A DNA stretch of 64,000 nt from Ovis canadensis (GCF_042477335.2 NC_091247.1:37003501-37067500); one strand, 5' to 3'; positions 12,746 through 25,654 are shown, counted from the stretch's first letter. Translations and numbers: made by a program. The notes: a model not told the origin generated them from the letters alone.

Positions 12746-13169
12746 TATCATTAGTACTATCAGCAATAATGTCTTTACTGGTGGCAGCTCAGTTTTAAAG
12801 CAAGAGAGTTTAAATTGAGCAAGCTGGCTGGAGCCAGACACAGTGGGATAGGACAGGGTGAGAACTCTGCGCTTTTTGGTGGAATCTAGCCTTGCGTGTC
12901 CAGAGAAGACTTCCCATATTCAATCTTACCCTTGAATACGTTGGTCTAAAAAAGAGAAAATCAACGGGAGCCAACAAACCCTATGTCTAGCCACAAACTT
13001 AAGGATAGTGATCAGAGCTCTGTATCACTGGCCCAGTGCAGGAAAGAACATGTAGCAACAGCTGCCATGTGTCACCCAGAGTTCCCTTCGGGATACAGGA
13101 CTAGTTTCCCAGCTGCTGGAGTGCTGTTAGCAGATCATCCTTAGCTGTCAGCCCTCTCCAGGGGTGACC

Positions 13170-14590
13170 TCAGTGAAGAAAACTGTCTTGCGAAATCTTT
13201 TTGGAATGAGTCTCATCCTGTGACTGATGATATAAGGGTATAAAGTCCTGAGAAAAGCAAAGAAATAGAAGCTGCAAAGAGTAAACAATGGAAATTTTAG
13301 AACTGAAAATCATAGTAACTGAATTGAAATAAATCCTAATGATGGGATTACAGCAGAATATAGGAGAACAAAAAAAAAAAAAATCAGTGAACCTGAAGAT
13401 AGGACAATAGAAATTACTCAGCCCAAACAACAGAGAGATAATATATTGAAAAATAAAAATAAGCAGAGTGTTAGATATTTATGGGACAAAAACAGAATAT
13501 CTAACATTAGTGTTCTGGAAGAAAAGGAGAAAGAGGACTGAATTAAAAGAGTCTCCTAATATATATTGACTGAAAAGTTGCCCCAAGTTAGTAAAAGACA
13601 TAAACCTACAGATTTTAAAAGGTGAGCAAACCCCAAAGAGTTAAAAAAGAAATTCACACTAAGGCATGTCATAATCAAACTTCTGAAAAGTAAAGACAAA
13701 GAGAAAATCCTAATATGAAATGGCATCCCTTTATAGGAGAAAACAATTTGAAATGACAGCAGATTTCAGAAGATAATACATGGAATCCAAAAGGAAAGTA
13801 ACATGACATTGTTCAAGTGCTAAAAGAAAAGACTTGTCCTCCCAGAGAAAATGTCCTTCAGCAATGAAGGAGAAATCAAGTTATTTGATTTCTCAGATAT
13901 TCTCAGATGAAAGAAAACTAAGAGAATTTTTTTGCTCATAGACAGAACTACACTAAAAGAATGGCCAAGAAAATTTTCTAACAGTAAGAAAATGTTTTTT
14001 AAAGGAATCTTGGAACATTAGGAAAGAAAACAAGAGCACATAAGCAAAAATATGAATAAATATAATAGTTTTTCCCTCTCTTGAGTTTTCTAAATTGTTT
14101 GATTACTAAAGCAAAAATTATAACACCATCTGATATGGCTCTTTATGTAGAGGAAATGTTTAAGACATTTGTATTACAAGTGGGGAGGGCAAAGAATTTA
14201 AATTTCTGTATTTCATTTGAAAGGGTAAAATGTTGACAATAATAGATTGTAATGAGTTAGGTATATATAATGTACTACCTAGAGAAACCACTTAAAAAGC
14301 TAACCAGGACAAATACTCAAAAGTGCTATAGAAGAAAAGGAATTCTAAAAGAAATATTCATGTAACCCACAGGAATGAAGGGGAGAAAAAACACAAAAAA
14401 CAAATACAGAGAAAAAAAAGGTAAAACACAGACTTAAGTCCTAACATACCAATGATTACACTAAATGCAAATAATCTAAATACGCCAACTTAAAAATGGA
14501 GATTGACAAAGGGAGTTAAGCATATTACCAAACTATATGCTGAAATCAGCTATGTGAAATTTGAAATTGTAAACCTACATCCTAACACAA
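13170..14590 (+). mobile_element. Ancient L1/HAL1-like fragment
   Basis: The A-rich + strand resembles the end of ORF1, the inter-ORF spacer and the start of ORF2 of old mammalian L1: ATAATCAAACTTCTGAAAAG, GAAATCAAG and TACACTAAATGCAAATAATC near 14458-14480. Similarity is weak, and small indels are frequent. Confidence 0.6.
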
Positions 14591-14594
14591 GATA

Positions 14595-14835
14595 GCATAT
14601 CATATTTGCACCATAATTTATTGAACCATTTCCCTACTAATAGACATTTAGATCTTTTCCTGGGTGTTTGTTTTTGTTTTTTCTTTTTCTTCTTTTGGTA
14701 CTACAAATAGTGCTTGAATGAACTCTCTTTTACATATATTCTTATACCCTTGGATAAGTGTTTTCACAGACTAAGTTCCAAAAGTGGAATTGTTGGTCTA
14801 GAGTCTTACCTAAAGTCAAACTTTAAAGAAAGTGT
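14595..14835 (-). mobile_element. Ancient L1 3' fragment
   Basis: The text around ATTTATTGAACCATTTCCC, AAAAGTGGAATTGTTGG and CTACAAATAGTGCTTGAATG is typical of the - strand 3' region of old L1 families. Confidence 0.6.
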
Positions 14836-15014
14836 GGGCTGGGAGGATGAGCATAGACTTCAGCTCAGAAGGTCTGTATATGAATCCAGCCTTTGCCATG
14901 TGCCTAGCACTCTGTGACATTGAGGGTTTATACATAAGAGATAATGAGCGTGTAAACATCTTCTAGAAAACAAAATTCTGTACAAATGGAAAAATTATTC
15001 ATCAGGTTGTATGG

Positions 15015-15350
15015 CATAGCAGAGTTTCCCTGGTAGCTCAGCTGGTAAAGAATTTGCTTGCAAAGCAGGAGACCCTGTTTCGATTCCTGGGTCGAGAAGT
15101 CCCCTAGAGAAGGGTAAACTACCCACTCCAGTATTCTCGGGCTTCCCTGGCAGCTCAGATGGATAAGAATCCACCTGCAATGCGGGAGACCTGGGTTGGA
15201 AACATTCCCTAGAGAAGAGCATGGCAACCCACTCCAGTATTCTTGCCTGGAGAATCCCAATAGACAAAGGAGCCTGGCGGGCTACAGTTCATGGGGTTGC
15301 AAAGAGTCAGACCCAATTGAGTGACTAAGCACAGTACAGCACACAGCATA
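15015..15350 (+). mobile_element. Bov-tA SINE with two tRNA-like heads
   Basis: One head is at 15022-15140 and a second at 15139-15300, each with GGTAAAGAAT/GGATAAGAAT and GGAGACC. This fits a Bov-tA2-type dimer. Confidence 0.88.
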
Positions 15351-15353
15351 GTT

Positions 15354-15572
15354 AAGAGAATGGGATCTGGAGCCAGACTGCCTGAGTGCTCATGTAAGCT
15401 CCACTGTTTACTGTATGCCCTGGGAAGATAGCTTAAGCTTGCTATGCCTCAGTATTGTCATATTTTTATAAGATGGGGATAACAATAGTAGCCATCCCGC
15501 AGAGTTGTCATGAATATTAAGTAAATTAAAATATGGGTAAAATATCTAGAATATTGAATAACACATACTAAG
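15354..15572 (+). mobile_element. MIR SINE fossil
   Basis: GGAGCCAGACTGCCTGAG, AAGATGGGGATAACAATAG and AGTTGTCATGAATATTAAG are in MIR order. The BovB at 15.57 kb follows directly. Confidence 0.7.
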
Positions 15573-15573
15573 A

Positions 15574-16799
15574 GGCAATACCTAAACCGTGAACTTCCAG
15601 ATGTTCAAGCTGGTTTTAGAAAAGGCAGAGGAACCAGACATCAAATCGCCAGCATCCACTGGATCATGGAAAAGGAAGAGAGTTCCAGAAAAACATCTAT
15701 TTCTGCTTTATTGACTATGCCAAAGGCTTTGACAGTGTGGATCACAATAAACTGTGGAAAATTCTGAAAGAGATGGGAATCCCACACCACCTGACCTGCC
15801 TCTTGAGAAATCTGTATGCAGGTCAGGAAGCAACAGTTAGAACTGGACATGGAAGAACAGACTAGTTCCAAATAGGAAAAGGAGTATATCAAGGCTGTAT
15901 ATTGTCACCCTGCTTATTTAACTTCTATGTAGAGTACATCATGAGAAACGCTGGGCTGGAAGAATCACAAGATGGAATCAAGATTGCCGGGAGAATATCA
16001 ATAACCTCAGATATGCAGATGACACCACCCTTATGGCAGAAAGTGAAGAGGAACTAAAAAGCCTCTTGATGAAAGTGAAAGAGGAGAGTGAAAAAGTTGG
16101 CTTAAAGCTCAACATTCAGAAAACAAAGATCATGCCATCTGGTCCCATCACTTCATGGGAAATAGATGGGGAAACAGTGGAAACAGTGTCAGACTTTATT
16201 TTTTGGGGGGCTCCAAAATCATTGCAGATGGTGACTGCAGCCATGAAATTAAAAGACGCTTACTCCTTGGAAGGAAAGTTATGACCAACCTAGATAGCAT
16301 ATTCAAAAGCAGAAACATTACTTTGCCAACAAAGGTCCGTCTAGTCAAGGCTATGGTTTTTCCAGTGGTCATGTATGGATGTGAGAGTTGAACTGTGAAG
16401 AAGGCTGAGCGCCAAAGAATTGATGCTTTTGAACTGTGGTGTTGGAGAAGACTCTTGAGAGTGCCTTGGACTGCAAGGAGATCCAACCAGTCCATTCTGA
16501 AGTAGATCAGTCCTGGGTGTTCTTTGGAAGGACTGATGCTGAAGCTGAAAATCCAATACTTTGGCTGCCTCATGCAAAGAGTTGATTCATTGGAAAAGAT
16601 TCTGATGCTGGGAGGGATTGGGGGCAGGAGGAGAAGGGGACGACAGAGGATGAGATGGCTGGATGGCATCACCGACTTGATGGACGTGAGTTTGAGTGAA
16701 CTCCAGGAGTTGGTGATGAACAGGGAGGCCTGGTGTGCTGCAGTTCATGGGGTCGCAAAGAGTTGGACACAACTGAGCACCTGAACTGAACTGAACTGA
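15574..16799 (+). mobile_element. BovB LINE, 5'-truncated
   Basis: Covers the reverse transcriptase to the 3' tail (CTGAACTGAACTGAA at the end). It carries a TGG-to-TAG stop near 15862, a frameshift near 15995 and further damage near 16205. Confidence 0.93.
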
Positions 16800-17819
16800 A
16801 GACAATTTAAATACTATCATTCTTATTATTACTGTGATTTATTGGAGACCATACAAAGCATTACTTCATGAAGAGCAGAGCTAACCAAATACTTCTTGAT
16901 ACTTCTTTTGGTTTAAAAGAAGTCCTCACATCTTCTTAAATTATGAAAATCTCTCTCACCATCTGCTTCCCCTTACTTGAGCTTTCTCACCCTTTATTAA
17001 ATTTGTTGTCCTTTTCAACTTGTTCATGTGTCATATAGAATACTACATATGACCTACATTCTACATATTTAACTCAAAAACTGGGTTAAAAAAAAAGAAA
17101 CGCTAATACTTCTCAATGATTTATAGGGGGAAAAATTACAATAACATAATATAGTGCTGCTCTGAGAAAAAAATTTTTTTAATCTGCCAGTGTATTGTAT
17201 TGCCATCTACCATCACCAAAAGGCACTGATTATTATTCATGGTGTGTTCTTCTTGAAATACAGATGGCACATCCATGAAAGACAAAGCTCAGCCCTGCTT
17301 GAAGTCTTTCTGCAGAATTCCCACTGAGCTCAGCTGCAGTAGTGAAACAGAGCCGTCACTGTAGGTACAGTTAACCCTATTTGCCTTGAACATATTAAAT
17401 GACATGAGGTTTCCCAGGAACACAATGGCCATGGCACTGGGGAAAGACAAGACTATTTATAATCTGATAAACAAGCACTGATTTATGTTTCTATCTACTA
17501 TGTGTCATTATCTTTTTATCTTTGAAATCTTCTTTCTTTCCAGCACATGCCTCTCTTTTCTTTCCTTTTGTTTTTCCAAGAAGTGATAAGTTTGCCCATT
17601 CTCCAAAGTCCATTTTGGAGCCAGGGAACATTTCTGCAGAGGTCAAAAGTGTGCTAGCCTAAGCCACTTCCAAGATTATTGACAAAATTACAACCTTTTT
17701 CAAAACAAAAGAACTTCTATGAACTCTGTAGGATGAAATATTTTCCAATTAAAGCTTATTCAGCTGGCACAGGTTAAAGTTCAGAATTTTAGTAAGGATG
17801 TAAAGGTATCGTGATCATT
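16800..17819. other. Intergenic, nothing recognised
   Basis: No repeat family or plausible exon is visible; a few A- and T-runs. Confidence 0.55.
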
Positions 17820-18290
17820 AATTTATGTGTCCATTTGACTAGATCATAGGATGTCCAGATATCTGGCTATACATTATTTCTGGATGTGTCTGAGGTGTTT
17901 CTGGAAGAGATTAGCATTTGAATCTGTAGACTAAGTAAAGCAGATTGTCCTTCCCAAAGTGGCTGAGCCTCATCCAGTTCACTGAGTGCCTGAATAGAAT
18001 AAAAAGGCAGAAGAAGACTGGATTCAACCTTTGAGCTGGGAGATCAATCTTCTGCTCTTGGCATTTCTGGATCTCAGGCCTTCAGACTCAGACTGCAATC
18101 TATATCATCAGCAATCTGGCTTTCAGACCTTTGAACTACACCACATTCCTAGACATCCACTTGCAGATTGCAAACGTTGTACTTCTCAGCCTCCATAATT
18201 GCATGAGCTAATACCTTATGATAAATTAATCTATCTATCTATCTATCCACCTACATTCTATTGGTTCTGATTCTCTGGACTAATGCAGGC
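17820..18290 (+). repeat. Old LTR-like repeat, copy 1
   Basis: It shares TGGAAGAGATTAGCAT, CAGCCTCCATAAT and the end GATTCTCTGGACTAATGCAG with the copy at 60.36 kb. Exact family not recalled. It contains a short (ATCT)n run near 18227-18246. Confidence 0.55.
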
Positions 18291-18382
18291 TTCTTAACAG
18301 AACTCCTTGATAGAATAGTCCTGTCACCAATACATGTTTACTCATTTTCAAATTTGCATATACTATTCCTTTTCCAATGGAC

Positions 18383-18602
18383 TTCCCAGGTAGCACTATT
18401 GGTGAAGAACCCATCTGCCAATGTAGGAGACATAAGAGACCTGGGTTCAATCCCTGGGTTGGGAAGTTCCCCTGGAGGAGGGCATGGCAACCCACTCTAG
18501 TATTCTTGCCTGGAGAATCCCATGGACAGAGGAGCCTGGCGGGCTACAGTCCATAGGGTCACAAAGAGTTGGACACAACTGAGGTGACTTAGCACACACA
18601 CA
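18383..18602 (+). mobile_element. Bov-tA SINE
   Basis: The tRNA-like head at 18383 and the Bov-A body end in a short CACACA tail near 18595. Confidence 0.9.
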
Positions 18603-19043
18603 CATTCCCTTTCAAATAGTGTGGCTTCTGTTCCTAAAAACCTAGGTTTTGAAAATTTTGAAATTGAGGATATCAAGATCTTATAGACCTTGGGATTAAA
18701 AACAAATGTACCTCTAATTATACTCTAAAATAATGTATTGGTCCAGACAAATTTTTTAGGCTGGCTTTTATGGTCTGTTTATTAAATCTATTGTCAGTTT
18801 AGGTCTCCAAACTTATACTTGGCTACTGCTCATTACAGATGCTATTCTGTAAAACTGAGTCCCTCCATCTTCCATTTTCCCCAAGAATACTAACACTTTC
18901 TATCTCTGAGCCATAGTTTAAGGGCAAATTGATCACCAAGGAACTTTTATAACAGATGCTAGAATGCAACCTGGCAATGTACTCAGCAATAAAAATATGT
19001 GGCTCCATCTGCCCAGAACAGGACCACACTTCTTTGGGGAAAT

Positions 19044-19405
19044 GCCATTATTATGGACTGAATGTTTGTGTCCTCCTATTAAAATTCATATGTTGAAGCC
19101 CTAATCCCAATGTGATGATATTTGGATATGAGACCTTTGGATGGTAATTAGGTCATGAGGGTGGGTCCTAATGAATGTGATTCATGCCCTTAAAAAAAGA
19201 GGCCAGAGAGCTAGCTCACTGTCTTTCTATCATGTGAGGATACCAGATGTTGGCAGGTCTGCAACCTGGAAGAGTGCTGTCACCAGAACCTGACCATGTG
19301 CCAGCACCCTAATACGGGACTTCCAACCTCCAGGACTGTGAGGAACAACTTTCTGTTGTTTATAAGCCATCTAATCTATGGGACTTTGTTATGTACTAGA
19401 ACAGC
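19044..19405 (+). mobile_element. MLT1-like solo LTR fossil
   Basis: It starts TATGGACTGAATGTTTGTG and ends with TTGTTTATAAGCCATC, the same family layout as the copy at 7.46 kb. Confidence 0.75.
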
Positions 19406-19444
19406 CATTTCCCCAACTACAACCCCATGGAACTAGGGAGGTAT

Positions 19445-19713
19445 GCTGCTGCTGCTGCTGCTAAGTTGTTACAGTTATGTGTGACCCCATAGATGGCAGC
19501 CCACCAAGGTCTCTCGTCCCTGGGATTCTCCAGGCAAGAACACTGGAGTGGGTTGCCATTTCCTTCTCCAATGCATGAATGTGAAAAGTGAAAGTGAAGT
19601 CGCTCAGTCATGTCCAACTCTTCACAACCCCATGGACTGCTGCCTACCAGGCTCCTCCGTCCATGGGATTTTCCAGGCAAGTGTACTGGAGTGGGGTGCC
19701 ATCGCCTTCTCGG
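19445..19713 (-). mobile_element. Bov-A2 SINE
   Basis: A dimeric Bov-A element with a (GCT)n head on the + strand and the AAGTGAAAGTGAAGTCGC linker. AGGGAGGTAT flanks it at 19435-19444 and 19714-19723. Confidence 0.93.
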
Positions 19714-19723
19714 AGGGAGGTAT

Positions 19724-20059
19724 CAGTTCAGTTCAGTTCAGTCGCTCAGTCGTGTCCAACTCTTTGAGACCCAATGAATCGCAGCATGCCAGGCCTCCCT
19801 GTCCATCACCAACTCCCGGAGTTCACTCAGATTCATGTCCATCGAGTCAGTAATGTCATCCAGCCATCTCATCCTCTGTCGTCCCCTTTTCCTCCTGCCT
19901 CCAATCCCTCCCAGCATCAAAGTCTTTTCCAATGAGTCAACTCTTTGCATGAGGTGGCCGAAGTACTGGAGTTTCACCTTTAGCATCATTCCTTCCAAAG
20001 AAATCCCAGGGCTAATCTCCTTCAGAATGGACTGGTTGGATCTCCTTGCAGTCCAAGGG
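19724..20059 (-). mobile_element. BovB LINE, short 3' fragment
   Basis: Only the last ~335 bp are present. AGGGAGGTAT flanks it on both sides (19714-19723 and 20060-20069), so the 5' truncation happened on insertion. Confidence 0.93.
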
Positions 20060-20069
20060 AGGGAGGTAT

Positions 20070-20772
20070 AGGAGTTGCCAATCGTAAGACCTCACATATT
20101 TGGCTACAGTGACTGGTCCCAAATCTAGGCAGGCTAATCAGAATCCTCTCTAGGACTTTCCTAAATGGAGATTGCAAGGAAAAGACTTTCCTCTCCAGTC
20201 AGGAACCCATAATAATGTAGGCATGGAGCACCATGAGGCCATGTCAGGGAAGGGAAAAGAGAAAAGGAAGTAGAGACAGAATTAATCATTCTTGGCCACA
20301 TCCAAGTTCTCTTAGGCCAGATCAGACCACCCTTCCTGTTCTGTTCTCTGGTGATGTGGGCATTCCCTTTGTATGCCTAAGTTACTTCAGGTTGGATTCC
20401 TGGATTACTGGTGTGACCTGGTACTGACAGTTTTGCAGAAGATGTAAATTCTTCACATGATCATTTAAATTCTTCACATGATACAAAAATCAATCCTCAG
20501 TAAAAGCTGAGGGCACACTAAACTTAAAAGTGCTTGCGGCAACCAAATTTATCTTTATCAGTTTTCTGGTTGCTAAACATACGTATTATAAAATAAGTTT
20601 ATGAAAGCTAGTGTACAAAGTGACTATTTCAGATTTTTGTCTGTATGTATATAAATACATATAATAATTGTCTTCCCAAAACTTAGATCAGACTTTGAGT
20701 CAATCCTATAGCTTATGTCTTCCACTTAATAATGTATTTTGGATATCATGATACATTAATTTACATAGATCA
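20070..20772. other. Intergenic, nothing recognised
   Basis: Only a short direct repeat (AAATTCTTCACATGAT at 20447 and 20467) stands out. Confidence 0.6.
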
Positions 20773-21315
20773 GCTTGGTGATATTTTTTTTTCCTCTCTC
20801 TCTCTCTCTTTTTTCATTTTACTTTACAATACTTTATTGGTTTTGCCATACATTGACATGAATCCACCATGGGTGCACATGAGTTCCCAATCCTGAACCC
20901 CCCTCCCACCTCTCTCCCCATATCATCTCTGTGGGTCATCCCAGTCCAGCAGCCCCAGGCATCCTGTATCCTGTATCGAACCTAGACTGGTGATTCATTT
21001 CTTACATGATAGTATACGTGTTTCAATGCCATTCTCCCAAATCATCCCACCCTCTCCCTCTCCCACAGAGTCCAATAGTCTGTTCTATACATCTGTGTCT
21101 CTATTGCTATCTCGCATACAGGGTTATCATTACCATCTTTCTAAATTCCATTTATATGTGTTAGTATACAGTATTGGTGTTTTTCATTCTGGCTTACTTC
21201 ACTCTGTATAATCGACTTCCAGTTTCATCCACATCATTAGAACTGATTCAAATGTATCCTTTTTAACGGCTGAGTAATATTCCATTGTGTATATGTACTA
21301 CAGCTTTCTTATCCA

Positions 21316-23055
21316 GAATGGGAAAGACTAGAGATCTCTTCAAGAAAATTACAGATTCCAAAGGAACATTTCATGCAAAGATGGGCTCAATAAAGGACAG
21401 AAATGGTCTGGACCTAACAAAAGCAGAAGACATTAAGAAGAGGTGGCAAGAATACACAGATGAACTGTACAAAAAAGATCTTCACGACCCAAATAATCAC
21501 GATGGTGTGATCACTCATCTATAGCCAGACATCCTGGAATGTGAAGTCAAGTGGGCCTTGTAAAGCATCGCTACAAACAAAGCTAGTGGAAGTGATGAAA
21601 TTCCAGTTGAGCTGTTTCAAATCCTGAAAGATGATGCTGTGAAAATGCTGCACTCAATATGCCAGCAAATTTGGAAAACTCAGCAGTGGCCACAGGACTG
21701 GAAAAGGTCAGTGTTCATTCCAAACCCAAAGAAAGGTAATGCCAAAAATGCTCAAATTACCACACAATTGCACTCATCTCACATGCTAGTAAAGTAATGC
21801 TCAAATTCTCCAAGCCAGGCTTCAGCAATACGTGAACTGTGAACTTCCTGATGTTCAAGCTGGTTTTAGAAAAGGCAGAGGAGCCAGATATAAAATCGTC
21901 AGCATCCACTGGATCATGGAAAAAGCAAGAGAGTTCCAGAAAAGCATTTATTTCTGCTTTATTGACTATGCCAAAGCCTTTGACAGTGTGGATCACAATA
22001 AACTGTGGAAAATTCTGAAAGAGATGGGAATACCAGACCACCTGACCTGCCTCTTGAGAAACCTGTATGCAGGTCAGGAAGCAGCAGTTAGAACTGGACA
22101 TGGAAGAACAGACTGGTTCCAAAAAGGAAAAGGAGTATATCAAAGCTGTATATTGTCACCCTGCTTATTTAACTTCTATGCAGAGTACATCATGAGAAAC
22201 GCTGGACTGGAAGAAACACCAGCTGGAATCAAGATTGCCGGGAGAAATGTCAATAACCTCAGATATGCAGATGACACCACCCTTATGGCAGAAAGTGAAG
22301 AGGAGCTAAAAAGCCTCTTGATGAAAGTGAAAGAGGAGAGTGAAAAACTTGGCCTAAAGCTCAACATTCAGAAAACGAAGATCATGGCATCTGGTCCCAT
22401 CACTTCATGGGAAATAGATGGGGAAACTGTGGAAACCATGTCAGACTTTATTTTTTTGGGCTCCAAAATCACTGCAGATGGTGACTGCAGCCATGAAATT
22501 AAAACACGTTTACCACTTGGAAGAAAAGTTATGACCAACGTAGACAGTATATTCAAAAGCAGAGACATTACTTTGCCGACTAAGGTCTGTCTAGTCAGGG
22601 CTATGGTTTTTCCTGTAGTCATGTATGGATGTGAGAGTTGGACTGTGAAGAAGCCTGAGCACCGAAGAATTGATGCTTTTGAACTAAAGCATCATGTGGT
22701 GTTGGAGAAGACTCTTGAGAGTGCCTTGGACTGCAAGGAGATCCAACCAGTCCATTCTGAAGGAGATCAGCCCTGGGATTTCTTTGGAAGGACTGATGCT
22801 AAAGCTGAAACTCCAGTACTTTGGCCACCTCATGTGAAGAGTTGACTCATTGGAAAAGACTCTGATGCTGGGAGGGATTGGGGGCAGGAGGAGAAGGGGA
22901 CGACCGAGGATGAGATGGCTGGATGGCACCACTGACTCTATGGACGTGAGTTTGAGTGAACTCCAGGAGTTGGTGATGGACAGGGAGGCCTGGTGTGCTG
23001 CAATTCATGGGGTCACAAAGAGTTGAACATGACTGAGCTACTGAACTGAACTGAA
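21316..23055 (+). mobile_element. BovB LINE nested inside the L1
   Basis: CTTTCTTATCCA is exact at 21304-21315 and 23056-23067 and marks the insertion. The 1.74-kb copy starts at MGKTRDLFKK (linker region) and ends in the CTGAACTGAACTGAA tail. It is younger than the L1 that it splits. Confidence 0.95.
21832..22845 (+). pseudogene. Long BovB reverse transcriptase frame (337 codons)
   Basis: This is an uninterrupted stretch of RTE-type reverse transcriptase inside the nested BovB. It includes YAKAFDSVDHNKLW, GCILS-like SCILSPCLFNFYAEY and NLRYADDTTLMAESEEEL with the YADD catalytic pair. Upstream there are frameshifts (about 21745-21810), and the endonuclease is absent, so it is a remnant and not a gene. 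Confidence 0.85.
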
Positions 23056-25654
23056 CTTTCTTATCCATTTGTCTGCTGATGGACATCTAGGTTGCTTCCA
23101 TGTCCTGGCTATTATAAACAGTGCTGCGATGAACCTTGGGGTACACGTGTCTCTTTCAGTTCTGGTTTCCTCCGTGTGTATGCCCAGCAGTGGGATTGCT
23201 GGGTCATAAGGCAGTTCTATTTCCAGTTTTTTAAGGAATCTCCACACTGTTCTCCATAGTGGCTGTACTAGTTTGCATTCCCACCAACAGTGTAAGAGGG
23301 TTACCTTTTCTCCATACCCTCTCCAGCATTTACTGCTTGTAGACTTTTGGATCGCAGCCATTCTGACTGGCGTGAAATGGTACTTCATTGTGATCTTGAT
23401 TTGCATTTATCTGATAATGAGTGATGTTGAGCATCTTTTCATGTGTTTGTTAGCCATCTGTATGTCTTCTTTGGAGAAATGTCTATTTAGTTCTTTGGCC
23501 CATTTTTTGATTGGGTCATTTATTTTTCTGGAATTGAGCTGCATAAGTTGCTTGTATATTTTTGAGATTAGTTGTTTTTCAGTTGCTTCATTTGCTATTA
23601 TTTTCTCCCATTCCGAAGGCTGTCTTTTCACCTTGCTTATAGTTTCCTTTGTTGTGCAGAAGCTTTTAATTTTAATTAGATCCCATTTGTTTATTTTTGC
23701 TTTTATTTCCAGTATTCTGGGAGGTGGATCATAGAGGATCCTGCTGTGATTTATGTCTGAGAATGTTTTGCCTATGTTCTTCTCTAGGAGTTTTATAGTT
23801 TCTGATCTTACATTTAGATCTTTAATCTATTTTGGGTTTATTTTTGTGTGGGGTGTTAGAAAGTGATCTAGTTTCATTCTTTTACAAGTGGTTGACCAGT
23901 TTTCCCAGCACCACTTGTTAAAGAGATTGTCTTTTCTCTGTTGTATATTCTTGCCTCCTTTGTCATAGATAAGGTGTCCATAGGTGTGTGGATTTATCTC
24001 TGGGCTTTCTATTTTGTTCCATTGATCTATATTTCTGTCTTTGTGCCAGTACCATACTGTCTTGATGACTGTGGCTTTGTAGTAGAGCCTGAAGTCAGGC
24101 AGGTTGGTTCCTCCAATTCCATTCTTCTTTCTCAAGATTACTTTGGCTATTCAAGGTTTTTTGTATTTCCATAAAAATTGTGAAATTATTTGTTCTATCT
24201 CTGTGAAAAATACCACTGGTAGCTTGATAGGGATTGCATTGAATCTGTAGATTGCTTTGGGTAGTATCCTCATTTTCACTATATTGATTCTTCCAATCCA
24301 TGAACGTGGTATATTTCTGCATCTATTAGTGTCCTCTTTGATTTCTTTCACCAGTGTTTTATAGTTTTCTATATATAGGTCTTTTGTTTCTTTAGGTAGA
24401 TATATTCCTAAGTATTTTATTCTTTTCATTGCAATGGTGAATGGAATTGTTTCCTTAATTTCTTTTTCTACTTTCTCATTATTAGTGTATAGGAATGCAA
24501 GCGATTTCTGTGCATTGATTTTATATCCTGCAACTTTACTATGTTCATTGATTAGCTCTAGTAATTTTCTGGTGGAATCTTTAGGGTTTTCTATGTTAGA
24601 GGATCAAGGTTCTGCAAACAGTGAGAGTTTTACCTCTTTTCCAATTTAGATCCCTTTTATTTCTTTTTCTGCTCTGATTGCTGTTGCCAAAACTTCCAGA
24701 ACTATGTTTAATAGTAGTGGTAAAAGTGGGCACCCTTGTCTTTTTCCTGACTTTAGGGGAAATGCTTTCAATTTTTCACCATTGAGAATAATGTTTGCTG
24801 TGGGTTTGTCATATATAGCTTTTATTATGTTGAGCTATGTTCCTTCTATTCCTGCTTTCTGGAGAGTTTTTATCATAAATGGACGTTGAATTTTGTCGAA
24901 GGTTTTCTCTGCATCTATTGAGATAATCAGATGGCTTTTATTTTTCAATTTGTTAATGTGGTGAATTACATTGATTGATTTGCAGCTATTGAAGAATCCT
25001 TGCATCCCTGGGATAAAGCCCACTTGGTCATGGTGTATGATCTTTTTAATGTGTTTCTGGATTCTGATTGCTAGAATTTTGTTAAGGATTTTTGCATCTA
25101 TGTTCATCAGTGATATTGGTCTGTAGTTTTCTTTTTTTGTGGCATCTTTGTCAGGTTTTGGTATTAGGGTGATGGTGGCCTCATAGAATGAGTTTGGAAG
25201 TTTACCTTCCTCTGCAATTTTCTGGAAGAGTTTGAGTAGGATAGGTGTTAGCTCTTCTCTAAATTTTTGGTAGAATTCAGCTGTGAAGCCGTGCTTGGTG
25301 GTATTTTAAATGTTTATGTTTGAAATGTGTCCTCCTAAATGACTATCATTGGTAATGGTGGTCACTGAGGGTATGTGCTATTTCACTGATGGAATTCTAA
25401 ATTAGAGCCAGGAGACCTGTGCAATCGACTTTTTGTGTGCAGACAGGTTTTGCAAGAAGTTGAATGGTTGATTTCTCATTTCCATGTCAGGCTGTTGGCA
25501 GTATTTCAAGTACTCTTTTGATTCAGGGTTGAATCATGGGACAAAGCTATAAGACACTTGCCTGGCAATTTGCAAGGTGATCTTATAAGGTGAACAGTAC
25601 AGGGAAAACAAAACCTGCTCACTCTGGACTCACATTCATAATCAGGAGTTATGA

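Larger units (their letters stand above)
20788..25292 (-). mobile_element. L1 LINE (artiodactyl type), 5'-truncated, interrupted by a BovB
   Basis: On the - strand this runs from mid-ORF2 (25292) to the 3' UTR and an A/GA-rich tail (20788-20815). Flanks GCTTGGTGATATTTT (20773-20787) and GCTTGGTGGTATTTT (25293-25307) differ at one base and mark the target site. ORF2 pieces are readable, for example 24835-25107 ([13 protein letters not shown]), 24151-24429 and 23038-23631 (C-terminal). The reverse transcriptase catalytic FADD box near 24600-24620 is disrupted by a small indel, and other frameshifts exist. A BovB sits at 21316-23055. Confidence 0.93.
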
